Shown here: positions 36,059 to 44,566 of the stretch, in pieces
Layout of the letters: every line of letters begins with the position of its first letter
How positions within the stretch are numbered: position 1 is the first letter of the stretch
Source: Pseudooceanicola algae
GTDB lineage: Bacteria > Pseudomonadota > Alphaproteobacteria > Rhodobacterales > Rhodobacteraceae
Reading direction: 5' to 3'
Assembly: GCF_003590145.2 (NCBI RefSeq)
Contig: NZ_CP060436.1
Location: 406,001-470,000 of the forward strand
DNA length: 64,000 nt
Position numbers and translations under genes: made by a program
The notes under the pieces: generated by a model
The model's database searches: none
What the model saw: only the letters and a program-made list of their open reading frames with translations
Told to the model about the DNA's origin: nothing

Positions 36059-39000
36059 TCAGTCTTCGTATTCGATCAGCAGATCCTTGGCGTCGATCTG
36101 CCCGCCGGGGGTCACATGCACGGCCTTGATGACGCCGGAGCGGTCCGCATGAAGGCCGGTTTCCATCTTCATCGCCTCGATGGTCAGCAGCAGGTCGCCT
36201 TCCTTGACGGCCTGACCGGCGGTCACCCCGATCGAGGCGACGACACCGGGCATGGGTGCTGCCAGATGGGCGTTGTTGGTCGGATCGGCCTTGGGCCGCG
36301 CCGCGGAGGCGCCGGTGATCGACCGGTCCGGCACCCGCACGACACGCGGCTGGCCATTCAGTTCGAAGAACACCCGGACCTCGCCATCTTCATGGGTTTC
36401 CCCGACGGCCTGCAGGCGGATCTCCAGGGTCTTGCCGGGGTCGATCTCGGCCGAGATCTGTTCGCCGGGATCCATGCCGTAGAAGAAGGTCTTGGTGGGC
36501 AGGGTGCGCACCGGGCCATACATCTCGTGCCGGACGGCGTAGTCGGTGAAGACCTTGGGGTACATGATGTAGGAATTGAGATCCTCGTCATCGATCTCCC
36601 GCCCTTCCAGCTTGTCCGAGACTTCTTTCCGGGTCGCTTCCAGATCAATGGGGGGCAGGTGCTTGCCGGGGCGGTCAAGGTTGGGTTTGTCGCCCTTCAG
36701 GATCTTCTTCACTAGCGGCGCCGGGAACCCGCCGGGAGGTTGGCCGAGGTTGCCACGCATCATGTCGATCACCGAGTCGGGGAAGGAGATATCCCGCTTG
36801 GGATCTTCGACCTCGGCGCGCGAAATGTCCTGGCTGACCATCATCAGGGCCATGTCGCCCACCACCTTGGACGATGGCGTGACCTTCACGATGTCACCGA
36901 ACATCTGGTTCACCTGGGCATAGGTATGCGCGACCTCGTGCCAGCGTTCCTCAAGCCCCATGGAGCGCGCCTGGGCCTTGAGGTTGGTGAACTGACCACC
37001 GGGCATTTCGTGCAGATAGACCTCGGAGGCGGGGGCCTGCATGCCACTTTCAAAGGCGATGTACTGCCCGCGCACGGCTTCCCAGTAATCGCTCATCAAG
37101 CGGATCTGTTCGATGTCTAGGCCGGTGTCGCGGTCCGTATGGGCCAGCGCCTCGACGATGGAGCCCATGGTCGGCTGCGAGGTATTCCCCGAAAGCGCAT
37201 CCATGGCGCAATCGGCGGCATCGACGCCCATTTCGGCTGCCGCCAGGATCGTCGCCCCCGCGATGCCGCTGGTGTCATGGGTATGGAAGTGGATCGGGAT
37301 GCCGATTTCGTCCTTCAGTGCCTTGATCAGCACGCGGGCGGCGGCGGGTTTCAGCAGCCCGGCCATGTCCTTGAGCCCAAGGACATGGGCACCGGCGGCC
37401 TCAAGCTCCTTGGCCATGCCGACATAGTACTTCAGGTCGTACTTGGCCCGGTCGGGGTTCAGGATATCGCCGGTGTAGCAGACCGTGCCTTCGCAGATCT
37501 TTCCGGTCTCCACCACGGCATCCATGGCGACGCGCATGTTCTCGACCCAGTTGAGGCTGTCGAAGACGCGGAAGACATCCATGCCGGTTTCGGCGGCCTG
37601 CTTGACAAAGCTTTCCACGGCGTTGTCGGGATAATTGGTATAGCCGACACCGTTGGAGCCGCGCAGCAGCATCTGGGTCATGATGTTGGGGCAGGCGGCG
37701 CGGATGTCGCGCAGGCGCTGCCAGGGGTCTTCCTGCAGGAACCGGAAGGCCACGTCGAAGGTCGCGCCGCCCCAGCATTCAAGGCTGAACAGTTGCGGCA
37801 GGTTGCTGGCATAGACCGGCGCGGCGCGGATCATGTCGATCGAGCGCATCCGCGTGGCAAGCAGCGACTGGTGACCGTCGCGCATGGTGGTGTCGGTGAT
37901 CAGAAGCTGCTTCTGCGCCAGCATCCAGTCCGCCACGGCCTTTGGTCCCTTGGTATCGAGCAGGGACCGCGTGCCAGCTGGGATCGCATCGCTCATTTGT
38001 GCCGGGGGGCGCGGCGTCTTGAAGCCCTCGGGCAGGGCAGCGCGCCCCTTGGTTTCGGGGTGACCGTTGACGGTGATGTCGGCGATGTAGGTCAGCACCT
38101 TGGTGCCGCGGTCCTGGGTGACCTTGAACTCGAAAAGCTCGGGCGTCGTATCGATGAACTTGGTGGTGTACTGGTTGCTCAGGAAGGTCGGGTGCTTCAG
38201 CAGGTTCTGCACGAAGGCGATGTTGGTGCTGACACCCCGGATGCGGAATTCCCGCAGCGCGCGATCCATCCGGGCGATGGCCTTTTCGGGCGTCTGGGCC
38301 TTGGCGGTGACCTTCACCAGCAGCGAATCGTAATAGCGTGTGATGACGCCACCGGAATAGGCGGTGCCTCCGTCCAGGCGAATGCCCATGCCGGTCGCGG
38401 TGCGATAGGCGGTGATGCGGCCGTAGTCGGGGATGAAGTTGTTCTGCGGGTCCTCGGTGGTGATCCGGGTCTGCAAGGCGTGGCCGGTCAGGCGCACGTC
38501 GTACTGGCTGGCCTTGCCGGTGGCGGCGGCCAGGCTCTTGCCCTCGGCAATCAGGATCTGGGCCTGCACGATGTCGATGCCGGTCACTTCCTCGGTGACG
38601 GTATGTTCGACCTGCACGCGGGGGTTGACCTCGATGAAGTAGAACTTGCCGCTGTCCATATCCATCAGGAACTCGACCGTGCCGGCGCATTCGTAGTTCA
38701 CATGGGCACAGATCTTGCGCCCCAATTCGCAGATCTCTTCGCGCTGCGCCTCGGACAGGTAGGGGGCAGGGGCGCGTTCAACGACCTTCTGGTTGCGGCG
38801 CTGGACGGAACAATCGCGTTCGTAAAGGTGATAGATCGTGCCCTGCTTGTCGCCCAGGATCTGGACCTCGACATGGCGGGCGCGGATGATCATCTTTTCA
38901 AGGTAGCCTTCGCCATTGCCGAAGGCGGCCTCGGCCTCGCGGCGACCCTCAAGCACCTTTTCCTTCAGTTCCTCGGGGCCGTTGATCGGGCGCATGCCGC

Positions 39001-39505
39001 GTCCGCCGCCGCCCCAGCTGGCCTTCAGCATCAGGGGATAGCCGACCGCCTCGGCTTCGGCCTTGATGGCGTCGAAGTCATCGCCCAGCACCTCGGTCGC
39101 GGGGATCACCGGCACGCCGGCTTCGACCGCGACACGCCGCGCGCTGGCCTTGTCGCCAAGGGCGCGCATGGTGGCGGCTTTCGGCCCGATAAAGGTGATT
39201 CCGGCCGCGTCGCAGGCATCGACGAATTCGGGGTTTTCCGACAGCAGGCCATAGCCCGGGTGAATGGCATCCGCCCCGGACATCTTGGCGACACGGATGA
39301 TTTCGGGGATCGACAGATAGGCGGCCACGGGACCGAGGCCCTCGCCGATCCGGTAGGCTTCGTCGGACTTGAAGCGATGCAGGCTCAGCTTGTCCTCTTC
39401 GGCATAGACCGCGACGGTCTTCTTGCCCATCTCGTTCGCGGCACGCATGATCCGGATGGCGATTTCGCCCCGGTTCGCGATGAGGATCTTTTGAAAATCA
39501 GCCAT
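36059..39505 (-). CDS. pyc: pyruvate carboxylase
   Basis: 1148 residues, the normal single-chain length. N-terminal biotin carboxylase domain (FQKILIANRGEIAIRI, SWGGGGRGMRPI, YFIEVNPRVQVEHTVTEE), central carboxyltransferase domain (TTMRDGHQSLLATRMRS, HTHDTSGIAGATIL), then the C-terminal biotinyl domain with EAMKMETGLHADRSG carrying the biotin Lys. It converts pyruvate, bicarbonate and ATP to oxaloacetate, the main anaplerotic step in these bacteria. ATG 39505 is used because GGGAG lies upstream. Monocistronic, ending in an intrinsic terminator. Confidence 0.98.
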   Translation of the reverse strand: MADFQKILIANRGEIAIRIMRAANEMGKKTVAVYAEEDKLSLHRFKSDEAYRIGEGLGPVAAYLSIPEIIRVAKMSGADAIHPGYGLLSENPEFVDACDAAGITFIGPKAATMRALGDKASARRVAVEAGVPVIPATEVLGDDFDAIKAEAEAVGYPLMLKASWGGGGRGMRPINGPEELKEKVLEGRREAEAAFGNGEGYLEKMIIRARHVEVQILGDKQGTIYHLYERDCSVQRRNQKVVERAPAPYLSEAQREEICELGRKICAHVNYECAGTVEFLMDMDSGKFYFIEVNPRVQVEHTVTEEVTGIDIVQAQILIAEGKSLAAATGKASQYDVRLTGHALQTRITTEDPQNNFIPDYGRITAYRTATGMGIRLDGGTAYSGGVITRYYDSLLVKVTAKAQTPEKAIARMDRALREFRIRGVSTNIAFVQNLLKHPTFLSNQYTTKFIDTTPELFEFKVTQDRGTKVLTYIADITVNGHPETKGRAALPEGFKTPRPPAQMSDAIPAGTRSLLDTKGPKAVADWMLAQKQLLITDTTMRDGHQSLLATRMRSIDMIRAAPVYASNLPQLFSLECWGGATFDVAFRFLQEDPWQRLRDIRAACPNIMTQMLLRGSNGVGYTNYPDNAVESFVKQAAETGMDVFRVFDSLNWVENMRVAMDAVVETGKICEGTVCYTGDILNPDRAKYDLKYYVGMAKELEAAGAHVLGLKDMAGLLKPAAARVLIKALKDEIGIPIHFHTHDTSGIAGATILAAAEMGVDAADCAMDALSGNTSQPTMGSIVEALAHTDRDTGLDIEQIRLMSDYWEAVRGQYIAFESGMQAPASEVYLHEMPGGQFTNLKAQARSMGLEERWHEVAHTYAQVNQMFGDIVKVTPSSKVVGDMALMMVSQDISRAEVEDPKRDISFPDSVIDMMRGNLGQPPGGFPAPLVKKILKGDKPNLDRPGKHLPPIDLEATRKEVSDKLEGREIDDEDLNSYIMYPKVFTDYAVRHEMYGPVRTLPTKTFFYGMDPGEQISAEIDPGKTLEIRLQAVGETHEDGEVRVFFELNGQPRVVRVPDRSITGASAARPKADPTNNAHLAAPMPGVVASIGVTAGQAVKEGDLLLTIEAMKMETGLHADRSGVIKAVHVTPGGQIDAKDLLIEYED

Positions 39506-39850
39506 GTTCACTCCCTTGGTACAGCCTTGCAGCCCGTGGCGCAGCCTCCCGCCCCGTCCCGACAGGAAACGCTACGCCGCGCTGCAGCGCAAGCGGGATT
39601 GTCGCAAAACTTTTGATTGCGCTACCGGTTGCAGGAAATCGCCTGATACGGGACCTGGGGCGCAATGCAGGGTCGAAACGCGCCCGGGCGGCGCCAAAAT
39701 GGTGCGGAATCTATCCAATTCGATTCCCGGGCATCTGTCAGGCTCCATTCGGGCGCTTCTGCTGGAACGGGATTTTGACGGCGTCATTTCACCTTGGAAC
39801 GTATGGGGAACGGCAGTTGGCAAGGCAGACGTGGCGCGGTATGATGTGCC

Positions 39851-42193
39851 ATGAGCTCTTATTCCGAAGATGACGCGTTCGAAGCCGCAGTTCCCTTGTC
39901 GCGCCAGGCCATGGCCGCGCGTCCGACACCCTATCTCGACGATCTGAATCCGGCGCAACGCGAAGCGGTCGAAACGCTGGACGGGCCGGTGCTGATGCTG
40001 GCCGGGGCAGGGACGGGCAAGACCAAGGCGCTGACCTCGCGCATTGTGCACCTGCTGAACACAGGGCGGGCGCGTCCCAATGAAATCCTGTCGGTGACTT
40101 TCACCAACAAGGCGGCGCGGGAGATGAAGACCCGCGTTGGCCGGATGTTGGGCGAAACCGTCGAGGGCATGCCCTGGATGGGCACCTTTCACGCTATCTG
40201 CGTCAAGCTGCTGCGCCGTCACGCCGAACTGGTCGGACTGAAATCGAACTTCACCATCCTCGACATGGATGACCAGTTGCGTCTGCTCAAGCAGCTGGTG
40301 CGCGCCAGCAACATTGACGAAAAACGCTGGCCGCCGCGTCAGCTTGCCGGGTTGATCGACAGCTGGAAGAACCGCGCCTGGACCCCGGCCCATGTCCCCG
40401 CCGCCGAGGCCTCGGCCTATAACAACCGTGGAACCGAGCTTTACGATCAGTATCAGCGCCGCCTGCTGGAACTGAACGCCGTCGATTTCGGTGACCTGCT
40501 GCTGCACATGGTGACGATTTTCCAGAGCCACGACGATGTGCTGTCCCAGTACCAACGCTGGTTCAAGTACATCCTCGTCGACGAATATCAGGATACCAAC
40601 GTGGCTCAATACCTGTGGCTGCGGCTGCTGGCGGGCGGGCACAAGAACATCTGCTGCGTCGGGGACGACGACCAGTCGATCTATGGCTGGCGGGGTGCCG
40701 AGGTTGGCAACATCCTGCGGTTCGAAAAGGATTTTCCCGGCGCCAAGGTGGTGCGGCTGGAACAGAACTACCGCTCGACCCCACATATCCTGTCGGCCGC
40801 CTCGGCGGTGATCCGGGGCAACGAAGGGCGCCTTGGCAAGGAGCTCTGGACCGAGGCGGAAGAGGGAGAAAAGCTGCGGCTGATCGGCCATTGGGATGGC
40901 GATGAAGAGGCCCGCTGGGTTGGGGACGAGATCGAGGCGATGCAGCGTGGCACCCGCGGTATGGCGCCCTTCGGCCTTGATACCATGGCGATCCTGGTCC
41001 GCGCCTCGCACCAGATGCGCGCCTTCGAGGATCGCTTCCTGACCATCGGTCTGCCTTACCGGGTCATCGGCGGCCCGCGTTTCTACGAGCGGTTGGAGAT
41101 CCGCGATGCCATGGCCTATTTCCGTCTGGCCGTGTCGCCCGCCGATGACCTGGCCTTTGAGAGGATCATCAACACCCCCAAGCGTGGTCTCGGCGACAAG
41201 GCCCAGCAAAAGATCCAGATGACGGCGCGCGACCATGGCGTGCCGTTGCTTGATGGCGCACGGATCCTGCTGCAACAGGCCGGAATCAGCGGCAAGGGCG
41301 CGGGACAGTTGCGCCTGTTCATCGAGGGTATGGACCGCTGGGGCGGCCTGGTGAACAGCCCGGACCTGTCGCACATGGACCTTGCGGGGATGATTCTGGA
41401 CGAATCGGGCTACACCGAGATGTGGCAGAACGACAAGACGCCAGAGGCGCCAGGGCGGCTCGAGAACCTCAAGGAACTGGTCAAGGCCCTCGAGAACTTC
41501 GAGAACCTGCAAGGGTTCCTCGAACATGTCAGCCTGATCATGGATAACGAGAAAGAGACCGATGGCGAAAAGGTCTCGGTCATGACGCTGCACGCGGCCA
41601 AGGGGCTGGAGTTTCCGGCCGTGTTTCTACCAGGCTGGGAAGACGGGCTTTTCCCGAGCCAGCGCAGCATGGATGAAACAGGCCGCAAGGGTCTAGAGGA
41701 AGAACGCCGGCTTGCCTATGTGGGAATCACTCGGGCCGAACAGGTCTGCACGATTTCCTTTGCAGGCAATCGCCGGGTCTTCGGTCAGTGGCAAAGCCAG
41801 TTGCCATCGCGATTTATCGACGAATTGCCCGCCAAGGACGTCGAGGTCCTGACGCCACCCGGCCTATATGGCGGCGGGTTCGGCGCCGCGGTGCAAAGCA
41901 CGGTGGATGTCCGCGCCTCGGAAGCGGACGGCTATGATTCCCCCGGCTGGAAGCGCATGCAGTCGCGCGCCAGCAGCCGCCCTATGTCGCAACCGCGCGA
42001 GACCCGAAGTTCGGTGATCGACGCCGAAGCGATCAGCGCCTTTGCCATAGGCGAACGGGTCTTCAATCAGAAATACGGCTACGGCGAAGTACTGGGTATT
42101 GAAGGCAACAAACTGGAAGTGGCCTTCGACAAGTCCGGCATCAAGAAGGTCGTGGCAAGTTTCCTCAGCACGCCGGACGACATCCCCTTCTGA
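39851..42193 (+). CDS. UvrD/PcrA-type DNA helicase II
   Basis: 780 residues, superfamily 1A. Helicase motifs in order: NPAQREAVETL (Q motif), LAGAGTGKTKAL (Walker A), LSVTFTNKAAREMK (Ia), VDEYQDTN (II), GDDDQSIYGWRGAE (III), LEQNYRST (IV), VMTLHAAKGLEFP (V) and AYVGITRAEQ (VI). The tail ends with a Tudor-like segment (GERVFNQKYGYGEVLGIEG). It unwinds DNA 3' to 5' in nucleotide excision and mismatch repair. uvrD and pcrA cannot be separated by eye. Repeat copy C follows. Confidence 0.94.
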   Translation: MSSYSEDDAFEAAVPLSRQAMAARPTPYLDDLNPAQREAVETLDGPVLMLAGAGTGKTKALTSRIVHLLNTGRARPNEILSVTFTNKAAREMKTRVGRMLGETVEGMPWMGTFHAICVKLLRRHAELVGLKSNFTILDMDDQLRLLKQLVRASNIDEKRWPPRQLAGLIDSWKNRAWTPAHVPAAEASAYNNRGTELYDQYQRRLLELNAVDFGDLLLHMVTIFQSHDDVLSQYQRWFKYILVDEYQDTNVAQYLWLRLLAGGHKNICCVGDDDQSIYGWRGAEVGNILRFEKDFPGAKVVRLEQNYRSTPHILSAASAVIRGNEGRLGKELWTEAEEGEKLRLIGHWDGDEEARWVGDEIEAMQRGTRGMAPFGLDTMAILVRASHQMRAFEDRFLTIGLPYRVIGGPRFYERLEIRDAMAYFRLAVSPADDLAFERIINTPKRGLGDKAQQKIQMTARDHGVPLLDGARILLQQAGISGKGAGQLRLFIEGMDRWGGLVNSPDLSHMDLAGMILDESGYTEMWQNDKTPEAPGRLENLKELVKALENFENLQGFLEHVSLIMDNEKETDGEKVSVMTLHAAKGLEFPAVFLPGWEDGLFPSQRSMDETGRKGLEEERRLAYVGITRAEQVCTISFAGNRRVFGQWQSQLPSRFIDELPAKDVEVLTPPGLYGGGFGAAVQSTVDVRASEADGYDSPGWKRMQSRASSRPMSQPRETRSSVIDAEAISAFAIGERVFNQKYGYGEVLGIEGNKLEVAFDKSGIKKVVASFLSTPDDIPF

Positions 42194-42233
42194 AGGGACC
42201 CGGTCGCGGTCCGCCTTTCTTTAAGTGTTGGAA

Positions 42234-42377
42234 GGGGGCGCTGCCCCCAATCGTGCCTGCGGCCCGATCCCCCCGGAGTATTTCCAGCTAGGTGAATAAG
42301 CACGGCGCGTCTCGCTCACCTGGCGCGAAATACTCCGGGGGAATTGAGGCCGCAGGCCTCAAGGGGGCAGCGCCCCT
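42234..42377. repeat. long palindromic intergenic repeat, copy C
   Basis: GGGGGCGCTGCCCCC (42234-42248), then CCCCCCGGAGTATTTCCAG (from 42269) and the opposed GCGAAATACTCCGGGGG (about 42324-42341), GAGGCCGCAGGCCTC, and finally GGGGGCAGCGCCCC. The inner arms are more diverged (CTAGGTGA/TCACCTGG) than in copies A and B. It lies between uvrD and the hairpin array and can terminate uvrD transcription. Confidence 0.82.
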
Positions 42378-42400
42378 GAAATTTACATGTCCTGAAAATG

Positions 42401-42440
42401 AAAAACGGCGGTGCCAGGGAGGAGGAGAGGCACCGCCGTT
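42401..42440 (-). terminator. intrinsic terminator of the hairpin array
   Basis: The last CCUCCUCCC hairpin has a 12-bp stem and runs into TTTTT (42405-42401) on the minus strand. It is the only hairpin of the ten with a T run, so it should be the transcript end. Confidence 0.85.
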
Positions 42441-42474
42441 CGTTTGACGACCGCTCAGGGAGGAGGAGAGAGCG
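42404..42474 (-). ncRNA. array unit 5 (weak + terminating hairpin)
   Basis: Hairpin CGCTC/GAGCG (42452-42474), then the perfect 12-bp stem AACGGCGGTGCC/GGCACCGCCGTT (42404-42440). Confidence 0.75.
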
Positions 42475-42493
42475 ATCGGTCTGTTGCCAGGTT

Positions 42494-42564
42494 CCGGCAG
42501 GGCCAGGGAGGAGGAGAGGCCCTGCCGGTCTTGGCATCACCGCTCAGGGAGGAGGAGAGAGCGG
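42494..42564 (-). ncRNA. array unit 4 (weak + strong hairpin)
   Basis: Hairpin CCGCTC/GAGCGG (42540-42564), then the perfect 11-bp stem CCGGCAGGGCC/GGCCCTGCCGG (42494-42528). Its stems repeat unit 2 exactly. Confidence 0.75.
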
Positions 42565-42605
42565 CGAATTTTTTGCGAAGCGTAACCCTGCTTCGGGGAT
42601 GAGGT

Positions 42606-42673
42606 CCGGTGATGCCAGGGAGGAGGAGAGGCATCACCGGGAAACACGACCGCTCAGGGAGGAGGAGAGAGCG
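42606..42673 (-). ncRNA. array unit 3 (weak + strong hairpin)
   Basis: Hairpin CGCTC/GAGCG (42651-42673), then the perfect 11-bp stem CCGGTGATGCC/GGCATCACCGG (42606-42640). Confidence 0.75.
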
Positions 42674-42692
42674 ACCGATCTTTGGCCAGTGT

Positions 42693-42763
42693 CCGGCAGG
42701 GCCAGGGAGGAGGAGAGGCCCTGCCGGTCTTGGCATCACCGCTCAGGGAGGAGGAGAGAGCGG
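42693..42763 (-). ncRNA. array unit 2 (weak + strong hairpin)
   Basis: Hairpin CCGCTC/GAGCGG (42739-42763) followed on the minus strand by the perfect 11-bp stem CCGGCAGGGCC/GGCCCTGCCGG (42693-42727). Same stems as unit 4, 199 bp away. Confidence 0.75.
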
Positions 42764-42803
42764 CGAATTCTTTTCGAAGCGTAACCCCGCTTCGGGGATA
42801 GGT

Positions 42804-42872
42804 GCGACGATGCCAGGGAGGAGGAGAGGCATCGTCGCTGGTCTCAGAGGGCCCAGGGAGGAGGAGAGGGCC
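42804..42872 (-). ncRNA. array unit 1 (weak + strong hairpin)
   Basis: Hairpin GGCCC/GGGCC (42850-42872), then the 11-bp perfect stem GCGACGATGCC/GGCATCGTCGC (42804-42838). First unit after the DUF1127 stop; its weak stem differs from the GCTC type of the other units. Confidence 0.75.
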
Positions 42873-42890
42873 GCCTGATCTCGGTGTTCT

Positions 42891-43112
42891 TCAGGCCGGT
42901 TGTCCGTAGGCTTGTTGATAGGCCACGGTCCGGATCAGCGAGCGGCGCAACCCAAGGTCGCTAAGCTCGCGGTTATTCATGGACGACAGTTCGTCCAGGC
43001 ACTTGCGATAGGCCGCGTAACGGGCGTAGCGTTCGCCAATCTGGGCGAAGAGGCGCACCAAGAGGGTCTGGCCTTCGTTTGCCTGACCTTGATATCCGGT
43101 TGCCATTGCCAT
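42891..43112 (-). CDS. DUF1127 small protein (CcaF1-like)
   Basis: 73 residues. The C-terminal half RKCLDELSSMNNRELSDLG followed by LRRSLIRTVAY is the DUF1127 signature (W/L-R-EL-x-M-x-DRELxDIG pattern). Members are often small, basic, stress-induced RNA-binding or regulatory proteins; in Rhodobacter sphaeroides the homologue next to CcsR1-4 is CcaF1, reported to bind RNA. GAAGGA sits 8 nt before the ATG at 43112. Its 3' end runs straight into the hairpin array on the same strand, so mRNA and sRNAs probably come from one precursor. Confidence 0.88.
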   Translation of the reverse strand: MAMATGYQGQANEGQTLLVRLFAQIGERYARYAAYRKCLDELSSMNNRELSDLGLRRSLIRTVAYQQAYGQPA

Positions 43113-43424
43113 CGTTTCGATCCTTCGTCTCGCATCTCTGTCTGCGGCGTCTTGACTGTCCGTGCCGATCTCGTTGGCGCTAACTGCCTTGCTGCTGTTG
43201 ACCTCAATTTAGCTATTTGCTGCGTTTGCACAATGGACGCTTGATCAACGCCGCTATGCAGAAAGTGCATAAGAAGCGTTGACCTAAGATTAACGGATTT
43301 CAACTTTAAGATGAAAGGGGCCGTGTCGTCTCGGGGAGGGGCTGCAAATGGCAGGTCAGCACGGCTGCCCTTGCCCATTGCGTCGAAAATGCGCACCTAT
43401 GCAGGCATATCGAAGGAGAAAACC
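43113..43424. promoter_or_regulatory. divergent promoter region between DUF1127 and mrp
   Basis: Relatively AT-rich 312 bp without a gene. It contains the inverted repeat TATGCA-GAAAG-TGCATA (43255-43271) and the palindrome TTGATCAA (43241-43248). If the array resembles the Rhodobacter system, an RpoH-type promoter should lie on the minus strand; I could not identify one with confidence (the best -35-like motifs are TTGTGC near 43227 and GTTGAAA near 43300). Confidence 0.4.
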
Positions 43425-44519
43425 TTGCCTGTTACGCGTGATGACATCCTTAGCGAACTCAAGCGACTTGGCCTGCCGGATGGTGGCGACCTGGTTTCGG
43501 CGGACATGATCCGTGCTCTTGTGGTCGAGGGCACCAGCGTGCGCTTCGTCATCGAGGCTCCGGACCCCGAGACCGCAAGGCGGATGGAATCGATCCGCGC
43601 CGCCGCTGAAAAGCTGGTGTCCGACATGGCGGGTGTCGACAAGGTCAGCGTCGCCCTCACGGCGCATGGCCCTGCGCCGCAGCCGTCACGTGCCCCGACG
43701 GGCAATGCGGAACCCCCCAGCCTGAAGATCGGCGGCCACCCGAAGCCGCAGAATGCCCCGATGAAGCCATCGGGGGTGAAGCGCATTCTTGCGATTGCCT
43801 CCGGCAAGGGCGGGGTGGGCAAATCGACCGTCTCGGCCAATCTCGCGGTGGCCCTGACGCGCGCCGGCAAGAAGGTTGGTCTGCTTGATGCCGATATATA
43901 CGGTCCCTCGCAGCCGCGCATGATGGGGGCGACGAAACGGGTCGCCTCGGCGGATGGCAAGACAATCGACCCGCTGCATCTGCATGGGGTCACCATGATG
44001 TCCATCGGTTTGATGATGGAAGAAGACAAGGCCGTGGTCTGGCGCGGGCCGATGCTGATGGGCGCCTTGCAGCAGATGCTGGGGCAGGTAAACTGGGGCG
44101 AGCTTGACGTGCTGATCGTCGACCTGCCGCCGGGCACTGGCGATGTGCAGCTGACCCTGTGCCAGCGCGCCGAATTGTCGGGCGCCATCATCGTTTCGAC
44201 CCCGCAGGATGTGGCGCTGCTGGATGCGCGCAAGGCCATCGACATGTTCCATACCCTGAAGACCCCGGTCATCGGGCTGATCGAGAACATGTCGGTCTTC
44301 ATCTGCCCTCATTGTGGTGGAGAAAGTCATCCATTCGGTCATGGCGGCGTCGCTGCCGAGGCCGAGAAGATGGGCGTGCCGTTGCTTGGTGCACTGCCGC
44401 TGGATCTGGACACCCGGCTTTCGGGTGATGGCGGGACCCCGGTCGCCCTGGGTGAGGGCAAGCAGGCGCAGGCCTTTGCACAGCTGGCCGAGGGGTTGAT
44501 CCGCGGCGGCATGGTCTGA
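43425..44519 (+). CDS. mrp: Mrp/ApbC-family iron-sulfur carrier ATPase
   Basis: 364 residues from a TTG at 43425, preceded by AAGGAG at 8 nt; an ATG at 43389 is in frame but has no ribosome site. An N-terminal MIP18-like (DUF59) domain is followed by the deviant Walker A SGKGGVGKSTVSANLA, LLDADIYGPSQPRMM, DVLIVDLPPGTGDVQLTL, and the C-terminal CPHC pair (VFICPHCGG) that holds the transferable [4Fe-4S] cluster. It assembles or delivers Fe-S clusters in the cytoplasm. Confidence 0.95.
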   Translation: MPVTRDDILSELKRLGLPDGGDLVSADMIRALVVEGTSVRFVIEAPDPETARRMESIRAAAEKLVSDMAGVDKVSVALTAHGPAPQPSRAPTGNAEPPSLKIGGHPKPQNAPMKPSGVKRILAIASGKGGVGKSTVSANLAVALTRAGKKVGLLDADIYGPSQPRMMGATKRVASADGKTIDPLHLHGVTMMSIGLMMEEDKAVVWRGPMLMGALQQMLGQVNWGELDVLIVDLPPGTGDVQLTLCQRAELSGAIIVSTPQDVALLDARKAIDMFHTLKTPVIGLIENMSVFICPHCGGESHPFGHGGVAAEAEKMGVPLLGALPLDLDTRLSGDGGTPVALGEGKQAQAFAQLAEGLIRGGMV

Positions 44520-44525
44520 GGCATC

Positions 44526-44566
44526 GCCTCAGGATGATCCGGGGGTTTCCCCCGGGTGGCTGAGGC
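44526..44566 (+). terminator. nested terminator-like hairpin after mrp
   Basis: Outer stem GCCTCA/TGAGGC encloses CCGGGGG-TTT-CCCCCGG, 7 bp after the mrp stop. There is no T run after it; a second inverted repeat, ATCACG ... CGTGAT, follows at about 44573-44606. Confidence 0.55.

Larger units (their letters stand above)
42401..42872 (-). ncRNA. CcsR/cuckoo-type sRNA array, ten CCUCCUCCC-loop hairpins
   Basis: On the minus strand, beginning 19 bp after the DUF1127 stop, ten hairpins follow one another. Every loop is exactly TCTCCTCCTCCCT (13 nt, containing CCUCCUCCC). Weak stems (GCTC/GAGC core, 5-6 bp) alternate with strong stems (11-12 bp), giving five pairs. The block repeats with a ~199-bp period: stems at 42494 and 42693 are identical, and 42452/42651 and 42540/42739 correspond. 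Between blocks lie linker hairpins CGAAGC/GCTTCG (42576-42595, 42775-42794). The last hairpin ends in TTTTT. In Rhodobacter sphaeroides four such RNAs (CcsR1-4) are co-transcribed with a DUF1127 gene (CcaF1) under heat-shock sigma factors and processed; the same arrangement is inferred here. Confidence 0.85.

Noticed and set aside
42398-42784. Plus-strand open frame of ~128 codons with repeated Arg/Glu motifs across the hairpin array
   Set aside because: The repeated REEER-like peptide is simply the translation of the invariant loop; there is no ribosome site and the RNA structure explains the sequence.
42401-42872. CRISPR array
   Set aside because: Identical 13-mers are the loops of hairpins with variable, self-complementary flanks and uneven spacing. 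There are no 25-40 bp repeats, no unique spacers and no cas genes.
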